Shown here one piece after another: positions 1 through 4,651 of a stretch of 6,001 bases of DNA; position 1 is the first letter of the stretch; every line of letters begins with the position of its first letter. The position numbers and the translations under genes are program-made. The notes under the pieces were generated by a model. The model made no database searches. It worked only from the letters and a program-made list of their open reading frames with translations, and was not told where the DNA came from. The DNA comes from Rhizobacter sp. Its GTDB lineage: Bacteria > Pseudomonadota > Gammaproteobacteria > Burkholderiales > Burkholderiaceae_C. The DNA is taken from the NCBI GenBank assembly GCA_025351675.1, contig JANXVK010000055.1:1-6001 (forward strand), given 5' to 3'.

Positions 1-1046
1 GACAGCACGATCGCCAGGATGCCAACAGGCGCGGTCGCCAGGCCCGCCCAGGTCGCCGTATAGCCCATGTACTGCTGCAACCAGAGCGGCAGCAGCACCA
101 CGTTGCCGAAGAACAGACCGTAGGCGACCGACAGCGAGACCGTGCCCATCGTGAAGTTGCGGCGCGCGAACAGGCGCAGGTCAACGACCGGGTGCTTCTC
201 GGTCAGCTCCCACGCGAGGAAGAACAGGAATGCGACCACCGCCGTCACGCCGAGCAGGATGATCTGGCCCGAGTTGAACCAGTCGAGCTCCTTGCCCTTG
301 TCGATCATGATCTGCATCGCCGCGACGAACAGCACCAGCAGGCCGAGGCCAATCACGTCGAGCGGCAGTTTGCGCGGCCCGGGATCACGCTTGTGGTAGA
401 TCGACCAGGTCAGCCCGGCGGCGAACAGACCGACCGGGATGTTGATGTAGAAGATCCACGGCCACGCGACGCTGTCGGTGATCCAGCCGCCGAGCAGCGG
501 CCCGGCGACCGGCGCCACCAGTACCGTCATCGCCCACATCGCCATCGCGGTGCCGGCCATCGCGGCCGGGTAGCTGGCGAGCAGCAGCGTCTGCGACAGC
601 GGGATCATCGGCCCGGCGACGAAACCCTGCAGCACGCGGAACGCAATCAGCGACTCGATGTTCGGCGCCAGGCCGCAAAGCCAAGAGGCGATCACGAACA
701 GCAGGATGCTGCCGGTGAACAGCCGCACCTGCCCGAAACGCTGCGAGAGCCAGCCGGTCAGCGGCACCGAGATCGCGTTGGCGACCGCGAACGAGGTGAT
801 GACCCAGGTGCCCTGCGTCGGGCTCACGCCCAGGTCGCCCGAGATCGCGGGGATCGAGACGTTGGCGATCGAGCTGTCGAGCACGTTCATGAAGGTCGCA
901 AGCGACAGCGCGATCGTGCCGAGCACGAGCTGGCTGCCGCTCAGCGGCGGGAACGCGCCGGGCTTCGCGGGTGCGGTGGGCGGGGCCGGCGGTGCAGGCG
1001 GCAGATCGTCGTCGCCGGCCGGCAGCGCGGCAGTGGTGGAAGACAT
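1..1046 (-). CDS. emrB: EmrB-type multidrug efflux transporter (MFS, DHA2 family), 3' part cut off by the window edge
   Basis: Inner-membrane proton-driven drug exporter, the motor of an EmrAB-type tripartite pump. The visible 348 residues begin with an Ala/Pro-rich cytoplasmic stretch (1-36), followed by about nine hydrophobic segments and the start of a tenth. That suits the 14-helix DHA2 family of about 510-530 residues, so roughly a third is missing. Family motifs are present: LDSSIANVSIP (56-66, motif D1), GWLSQRFG (98-105, motif A), GPLLGG (182-187, motif C) and WIFYINIPVG (197-206). From memory, segments such as WVITSF, GKELDWF and YTATWAGLA also occur in E. coli EmrB, so the assignment is firm. 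The start is the first ATG, 19 bp after the emrA stop, with only a weak AAGAG ribosome site, so it is probably translated together with emrA. Classical EmrB substrates are hydrophobic uncouplers and antibiotics; the substrate here is unknown. Confidence 0.95.
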   Translation of the reverse strand, partial: MSSTTAALPAGDDDLPPAPPAPPTAPAKPGAFPPLSGSQLVLGTIALSLATFMNVLDSSIANVSIPAISGDLGVSPTQGTWVITSFAVANAISVPLTGWLSQRFGQVRLFTGSILLFVIASWLCGLAPNIESLIAFRVLQGFVAGPMIPLSQTLLLASYPAAMAGTAMAMWAMTVLVAPVAGPLLGGWITDSVAWPWIFYINIPVGLFAAGLTWSIYHKRDPGPRKLPLDVIGLGLLVLFVAAMQIMIDKGKELDWFNSGQIILLGVTAVVAFLFFLAWELTEKHPVVDLRLFARRNFTMGTVSLSVAYGLFFGNVVLLPLWLQQYMGYTATWAGLATAPVGILAIVL

Positions 1047-1065
1047 GGTCAGTCGCTCTTGCGAA

Positions 1066-2421
1066 TCACTTCAGGTTGGCGACGGGTTGCGCGGCGTGCG
1101 AGCCGGCGATCGTCGCGACCGATGCCGCTTGCGACACACTCGCTGCGGCAGCGACCGGCGCAGGCTTCTGTGCCCTGTCGTTCGACGCGACTGCGGGCGC
1201 ACTCACCTTGCCACCGTTGGCGACGATGATCTTGCGAACTTCGGCATCGGCTGCGCTGTTGTTGTCGTAGAACACGCTGGTCTGCGCGATCGTCGAGACA
1301 CGCGAGCCGTCGGCCAGCATCGCGCCGTCGGTCTTGATGATGTCGACCTTGGCGTCCATCGAGAGGCCGACGCGCAACGGGTGCTCGATCAGCTCTTTCT
1401 CGTCGAGCCGGATGCGCACCGGCACGCGTTGCACGACCTTGATCCAGTTGCCGGTCGCGTTCTGCGCCGGCAGCAGCGCGAACGCCGCACCGGTGCCCGC
1501 GCCGAGGCCTTCGATCTTGCCGGCGTACTCGACCTTCTTGCCGTACACATCCGCCACGAGCGTCACCGGCTGGCCGATGCGCAGGCTCTTGAGCTGGCTC
1601 TCCTTGAAGTTCGCTTCGACCCAGAGCTGGTTCAGCGCGATCACCGACATCAGCGGCGTGCCGGCCTGCACCCGCTGGCCGAGCTGCACGCTGCGCTTGG
1701 CGACGAAGCCGTCGACTGGCGCGAGCAGGTCGGCACGGCGCATCGCGAGGTACGACTCGCGCACCTTGGCAGCGGCGCGCAGCACGTTCGGATGCTGATC
1801 GACCGCCGTGCCGTCGGTCAACGTCTGGTTCGACGACAGCTGCTCGCGCGCGGCGACGACCGCCGATTGCGCGGCGACGACGCTGCTCTTCGCCGCCGAC
1901 AGCGACGCGATCGAGTGGTTGAACTCCTCCTTGCCGACCGCGCCGGTCGCAACCAGCGGCTGGCGGCGCGCCACGTCGTCCTGCGCGCGCGCCTGGTCGC
2001 TCTTCGCGCGGGCGAGGTCGGCTTCGCGCAGCGCGATCTGCGCCTTCAACGTGCTGTTGTTCGCGTACAGCGTGCGCACTTCGCGCACCGTCTGCGCGAG
2101 CTGCGCCTCGGCCTGGTCGAGCGCGATCTGCGCATCCGCCGGGTCGAGCTTGACGAGCACCTGGCCGGCCTTGACGTGGTCGGTGTCGTCGGCATTGATC
2201 GCGATCACCGTGCCGCCGACCTGCGGCGTCAGCTGCACGACGTTGCCCTGCACGTAGGCGTTGTCGGTCGACTCGTAGTGGTTCAGCACCAGCGCCCACC
2301 AAGCGCCGTAGGCGATGCCGGCAACGACGACAACGGCGGTGACGGCTGTCAGCGCACGCCTGCGCTTCGGGTTGCCCTGGGGAACAGCGGCAACGGGGGT
2401 GGTGGTTTCAGGGGCGCTCAT
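1066..2421 (-). CDS. emrA: EmrA-type periplasmic adaptor (HlyD / membrane fusion protein) of the efflux pump
   Basis: The adaptor links the EmrB transporter to the outer-membrane channel. The 451 residues hold a basic cytoplasmic N-terminus (KRRR at 19-22), one membrane anchor (about 23-46), a first lipoyl half (about 52-93, ESTDNAYVQGNV), a helical hairpin (about 95-200), the second lipoyl half (LLAPVDGFVAKRSV, 232-245) and a beta-barrel region. ANFKESQ (270-276) and LLPAQNATGNWIKVVQRVPV (316-335) are, from memory, close to E. coli EmrA. E. coli EmrA has about 390 residues and ends near the point matching residue 405 here, so this protein has about 46 extra residues, rich in Ala, Val and Ser. 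The chosen ATG has a GGAG ribosome site 6 nt upstream and gives a proper N-terminus. The frame stays open far upstream into the outer-membrane gene (to about 3747), which could mislead a gene caller. Confidence 0.95.
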   Translation of the reverse strand: MSAPETTTPVAAVPQGNPKRRRALTAVTAVVVVAGIAYGAWWALVLNHYESTDNAYVQGNVVQLTPQVGGTVIAINADDTDHVKAGQVLVKLDPADAQIALDQAEAQLAQTVREVRTLYANNSTLKAQIALREADLARAKSDQARAQDDVARRQPLVATGAVGKEEFNHSIASLSAAKSSVVAAQSAVVAAREQLSSNQTLTDGTAVDQHPNVLRAAAKVRESYLAMRRADLLAPVDGFVAKRSVQLGQRVQAGTPLMSVIALNQLWVEANFKESQLKSLRIGQPVTLVADVYGKKVEYAGKIEGLGAGTGAAFALLPAQNATGNWIKVVQRVPVRIRLDEKELIEHPLRVGLSMDAKVDIIKTDGAMLADGSRVSTIAQTSVFYDNNSAADAEVRKIIVANGGKVSAPAVASNDRAQKPAPVAAAASVSQAASVATIAGSHAAQPVANLK

Positions 2422-2427
2422 GGGGAT

Positions 2428-2431
2428 CTCC
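2428..2431 (-). promoter_or_regulatory. Ribosome binding site of emrA
   Basis: GGAG on the minus strand, 6 nt before the ATG at 2421. It fixes the emrA start in a frame that is open for more than 1.3 kb upstream, and it is the clearest Shine-Dalgarno sequence among the three pump genes. Confidence 0.75.
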
Positions 2432-2432
2432 G

Positions 2433-2460
2433 GAAATTCATTTCGATGTTCGTGAAATTC
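2433..2460. repeat. Short AT-rich direct repeat in the gap before emrA
   Basis: GAAATTC occurs at 2433-2439 and again at 2454-2460, 21 bp apart (about two helical turns). The first copy also forms GAAAT-TC-ATTTC, a small inverted repeat (2433-2444). This is an AT-rich patch in an otherwise GC-rich region, in the 53-bp gap between the outer-membrane gene and emrA. An unstructured AT-rich leader helps ribosome access, which may be all it does. Confidence 0.4.
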
Positions 2461-2474
2461 GTTGGCGGCGCGGC

Positions 2475-3992
2475 TCAGCTGCCGACGGCAGCTGCCTGGG
2501 TGGCGATTTCGGTGTAGCCGCCACCGAGGGCGCGAATCAGGCCGATCTGCACCTCGAGCGCACGCGCCTTCAGGTCGGCGCCGAGGCGGCGCTGGTTCAA
2601 CACGCCGGCTTCGGCGTTCAGAACGGTCAGGTAGGTGCCGAGACCGGCCCTGTACCGTTGCGTGGCGAGGTCCCAGGCCGATTCGGATGCAGCCTGCGCG
2701 CTCACCTGCTGTGCCTGCTGGCGCTCGATCGAGCGCACCGAGCTGATCTGGTCGGCCGCGTCGTGCACCGCATCGATCACGGCACCGTTGTAGCTCTCGA
2801 TCGCCGCGTCGAGGTCGGCGTGTCTGCCGCGCAAGTTGGCGCGCAGGCGGCCACCGTCGAAGATCGGCAGCGTGAGCGCCGGGCCGATGCCGTACTGCTC
2901 GCTGCTCGCCTTCACGAGGTTGTTCAGGCCGATGCTGGCGAGGCCGACGAACGCAGTCAGGTTGATGTTCGGGTAGAAGCTCGCCTTCGCACTCTTCACG
3001 TCGCTGGTCGCGGCTTCGATGCGCCAGCGCGCAGCGCTGATGTCGGCACGGCGGCCGAGCAGGTCGGCCGGCAGCGCGTTCGGCACCGGCACAACCTGCA
3101 CCGTGCGCAGCGGCACGACGAGCGTGTCGTAGGCGCTCGGTGCTTGTGCGGTCAGCGCGGCGAGCGCGTGGCGGGTCAGCGCAATCTGCTCGTCGAGCTG
3201 CTCGATCTGCTGGCGCGATTCGGGCAACGCGCCCTCGCCTTGGCGCAGTTCGACGTTGGTGTCGAGCCCGCCCGAGACGCGCTGCCTGATCAGCGACAGG
3301 ATCTCGTCGCGCTGTTTCAACGAACGTTCGGCCACTTCGCGTTGCGCGAACAAGCGGCCGAGTTGCACATAGATGCGCACGACGTTGCTCGCCAGCATGA
3401 TGCGCGCGGCCTGCACGTCGGCCTGCGCAGCGCGTTGCATGCCGACCGCGGCTTCGATCGCGGCGCGGTTGCGGCCGAAGAAGTCGAACTCGTACGAGGC
3501 ACCGATCTGCGCGTTCGCGAGCGTGCGAATCGAGCCGCCGAGCGGCGGCGGGTAGATGCTGTTGGCGCTGAAGCGCTGGCGGGTCGCGTCGGCCTCGGCG
3601 TTGACGTGCAGGCCATCGGCCGACTTGTTCACGTCGACGGCCGCCCGCGCGCGCTCGAGGCGGGCCTGCGCGACCTTGATGCTCGGGTTGCCGACGAGCG
3701 CGCGGTCGACGATGTCGTTCAGCGCGGCATCGCCGAAGTTTTTCCACCAGTCGGCGACGACGACCGGCGTGCTCGCACCCGCGCCGAGGCCGATGCTGGC
3801 CGGCGCTATCGCCTGAGCGCTCGACGCGATGCCAGCGCTGTTGGCGCAGCCGCTCAGGGTCAGCACGATGCTGGAAGCGATCGCCACCGCGATCGCGGTG
3901 AGGGCAGGAAAACTGGTGCGCGCGCAGCGCACCTGGTCTTGCAAAGACTGCCCCAAGGCGGACGCTTCGTTTAATAGTTGTTGTGGCTTCAT
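2475..3992 (-). CDS. NodT-family outer-membrane efflux lipoprotein (TolC-like outer-membrane factor)
   Basis: Outer-membrane exit duct of the tripartite pump; members form trimeric barrels with long periplasmic helical tunnels. The 505 residues start with a signal sequence whose hydrophobic core (about 29-45) leads to the lipobox LSGC, with the lipidated cysteine at 49 followed by Ala (no Asp retention signal), so outer-membrane sorting is expected. Family landmarks are DWWKNFGDAALNDIV (81-95), YEFDFFGRNRAAIEAA (167-182), LPADLLGRRADISAARWRIE (307-326), SFYPNINLTAFVG (338-350), LPIFDGGRLRANL (375-387) and QRYRAGLGTYLTVLNAE (445-461). It repeats the two-part layout of the family (about 450-500 residues). 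The ATG at 3992 lacks a good ribosome site; GTG at 3932 (residue 21) would leave a shorter, more typical signal peptide and cannot be excluded. It lies between the regulator and emrA, 53 bp from each, implying a dedicated partner of this pump rather than a shared TolC. Confidence 0.95.
   Translation of the reverse strand: MKPQQLLNEASALGQSLQDQVRCARTSFPALTAIAVAIASSIVLTLSGCANSAGIASSAQAIAPASIGLGAGASTPVVVADWWKNFGDAALNDIVDRALVGNPSIKVAQARLERARAAVDVNKSADGLHVNAEADATRQRFSANSIYPPPLGGSIRTLANAQIGASYEFDFFGRNRAAIEAAVGMQRAAQADVQAARIMLASNVVRIYVQLGRLFAQREVAERSLKQRDEILSLIRQRVSGGLDTNVELRQGEGALPESRQQIEQLDEQIALTRHALAALTAQAPSAYDTLVVPLRTVQVVPVPNALPADLLGRRADISAARWRIEAATSDVKSAKASFYPNINLTAFVGLASIGLNNLVKASSEQYGIGPALTLPIFDGGRLRANLRGRHADLDAAIESYNGAVIDAVHDAADQISSVRSIERQQAQQVSAQAASESAWDLATQRYRAGLGTYLTVLNAEAGVLNQRRLGADLKARALEVQIGLIRALGGGYTEIATQAAAVGS
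2476..2494 (-). other. GC-rich stem-loop at the stop codon of the outer-membrane factor gene
   Basis: CAGCTGCC-GAC-GGCAGCTG is a perfect 8-bp stem with a 3-nt loop. In the minus-strand mRNA it covers the last six codons and part of the TGA. No U-run follows, so it is not a standard intrinsic terminator. It could shield the 3' end of the upstream message or lower expression of emrA and emrB, or it could be a by-product of the Ala/Ser codons. Confidence 0.4.
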
Positions 3993-3993
3993 T

Positions 3994-4003
3994 TGCTTAG
4001 GCA
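3994..4003. promoter_or_regulatory. Second operator-like core just before the outer-membrane factor gene
   Basis: TGCTTAGGCA (plus strand) matches 9 of the 10 central bases of the palindrome in the operon promoter (TGCCTAGGCA, 4567-4576). It sits one base upstream of the ATG at 3992, where a ribosome site would normally lie, and TTGACT directly precedes it on the minus strand. Outside the core the flanks do not continue the palindrome. It may be a weak accessory binding site for the MarR protein, a remnant of an older promoter, or chance. Confidence 0.35.
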
Positions 4004-4045
4004 GTCAATTTCGTTCAGTTCGGGGCAATGGTCCCGGGCGCCTGT

Positions 4046-4528
4046 TCAGCCCGCCTCGCGCATCGCTTCACCGTTTTCGAGCATGCGCAGCAGGTAGGTG
4101 CGCAATGCCTGCCATTCGGTCTTCGAGAAGCCGGCCAAGTGCCCGTTGAGCACCTCGGCCAGCACGGCAGGAACCTCGGTGATCGCCGCCTCGCCGTCTG
4201 CGGTGAGTTCGACGTGCACAACGCGGCGGTCTTCGGTTGAGCGCACGCGCTTGCACAGGCCTTTCTTCTCCAGCCTGTCGAGCAGGCGCGTCATCGCGCC
4301 GGCATCGACGTTGAGCCAGCGTGCGAGCTCGGCGACGGTCGAACCGCCGGTCGTGCGCAAACGCATCAGCGGGCCCCATTGCGCGCTCGTCAGACCGTGC
4401 GCATCGAGGCGTTTGTCGGCCTGGAAAACGATCGACATCATGATGCGTTTCATCATGTAGCCGACGCTCTCTTCGGCGCAGTAGCTGGCGGGCTGGTAGA
4501 AGTCGGCAGGAGGAGCGATGCGGGTCAC
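4046..4528 (-). CDS. MarR-family transcriptional regulator, probable repressor of the efflux operon
   Basis: DNA-binding ligand sensor, 160 residues from the GTG start, normal for the family. The N-terminal part (about 18-60) forms dimerisation helices. The winged helix-turn-helix covers about 64-112: STVAELARWLNVDAGAMTRL holds the helix-turn-helix, followed by LDRLEKKGLCKRVRSTEDRR, whose end starts the wing, and VVHVELTADG. The C-terminal helices (about 117-158) complete the dimer interface. Cysteines stand at 17 and 92; whether they sense oxidants is unknown. The start rests on GGAG 8 nt upstream and on the promoter: the only upstream ATG (4567) falls between the -35 and -10 boxes. The frame remains open to about 5971 opposite the ABC gene, which invites over-extension. 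As first gene of the pump operon with a palindrome in its promoter, it most likely represses itself and the pump until a pump substrate binds. It is not clearly an EmrR orthologue. Confidence 0.93.
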   Translation of the reverse strand: MTRIAPPADFYQPASYCAEESVGYMMKRIMMSIVFQADKRLDAHGLTSAQWGPLMRLRTTGGSTVAELARWLNVDAGAMTRLLDRLEKKGLCKRVRSTEDRRVVHVELTADGEAAITEVPAVLAEVLNGHLAGFSKTEWQALRTYLLRMLENGEAMREAG

Positions 4529-4536
4529 GGCGTGGG

Positions 4537-4540
4537 CTCC
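4537..4540 (-). promoter_or_regulatory. Ribosome binding site deciding the GTG start of the MarR gene
   Basis: GGAG (minus strand) lies 8 nt before GTG at 4528. With transcription expected to begin near 4552, the leader would be about 24 nt and the site well placed. No comparable site precedes the ATG at 4567. Confidence 0.7.
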
Positions 4541-4558
4541 GTTCGAGGGGGTGAGCGC

Positions 4559-4587
4559 AATATACATGCCTAGGCATCTATTGTCAA
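4559..4587 (-). promoter_or_regulatory. Sigma-70-type promoter of the marR-OMF-emrA-emrB operon
   Basis: On the minus strand, TTGACA (4587-4582, perfect -35) is followed by a 17-bp spacer and TATATT (4564-4559, five of six -10 bases). Transcription should start near 4552. The elements are near consensus, so the unrepressed promoter should be strong, which suits a repressor-controlled efflux operon. Confidence 0.8.
4562..4581. promoter_or_regulatory. Probable MarR operator inside the promoter spacer
   Basis: ATAGATGCCTAGGCATGTAT (minus strand) is a 20-bp palindrome with one mismatched pair; its centre ATGCCTAGGCAT (4566-4577) is perfect. It fills the spacer between the -35 and -10 boxes and covers three bases of the -10. 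MarR dimers bind palindromes of about this size, and occupancy here would block RNA polymerase. That the neighbouring MarR protein is the ligand is inferred from position. Confidence 0.75.
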
Positions 4588-4639
4588 GGCTGTAATTGCT
4601 GGAGCAAGAGTGAGCGGCAGCGAGGTGGCGCCCCGCCCC

Positions 4640-4645
4640 TACACT
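4640..4645 (+). promoter_or_regulatory. Possible -10 box for the ABC exporter gene (leaderless start)
   Basis: TACACT matches the -10 consensus TATAAT at four of six bases and is followed by six bases and then ATG at 4652. Transcription would therefore begin at or next to the A of the start codon. No recognisable -35 box stands 16-18 bp upstream, so support is modest. Confidence 0.35.
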
Positions 4646-4651
4646 CGCCGC

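Noticed and set aside
1012..1025. GC-rich palindrome GCCGGCCGGC near the start of emrB
   Set aside because: Short, within coding sequence for Ala/Gly/Pro codons and expected at this base composition. Nothing suggests a functional site.
2418..2441. Seven-residue mini-ORF (MNFRRSP) whose TGA overlaps the emrA ATG
   Set aside because: The ATGA overlap hints at translational coupling, but the mini-ORF has no ribosome site, and emrA has a good one of its own. Such short frames arise readily by chance.
658..2517. Plus-strand open frame of 619 codons opposite emrB and emrA
   Set aside because: Arg/Ala/Val/Leu-rich shadow translation with no recognisable domain. The minus strand here encodes two well-recognised proteins.
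1066..3747. Minus-strand open frame of 893 codons ending in EmrA, suggesting a fusion protein
   Set aside because: The part upstream of 2421 is an out-of-frame reading of the outer-membrane factor gene, which is clearly coding in another frame. EmrA has its own start and ribosome site.
2658..3974. Plus-strand open frame of 438 codons opposite the outer-membrane factor gene
   Set aside because: Low-complexity Arg/Ala/Val-rich translation lying entirely antisense to a clear NodT-family gene.
3993..4045. Terminator or separate promoter between the MarR and channel genes
   Set aside because: There is no hairpin with a U-run, and TTGACT has no -10 box at proper spacing (CACAAC at 17 bp). The genes are best read as one operon.
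4591..4596. TGTAAT as a -10 box for the ABC gene
   Set aside because: It matches five of six -10 bases, but a 17-bp spacer puts GCCTAG at -35, and the nearby TTGTCA is only 4 bp away. The spacing does not work.
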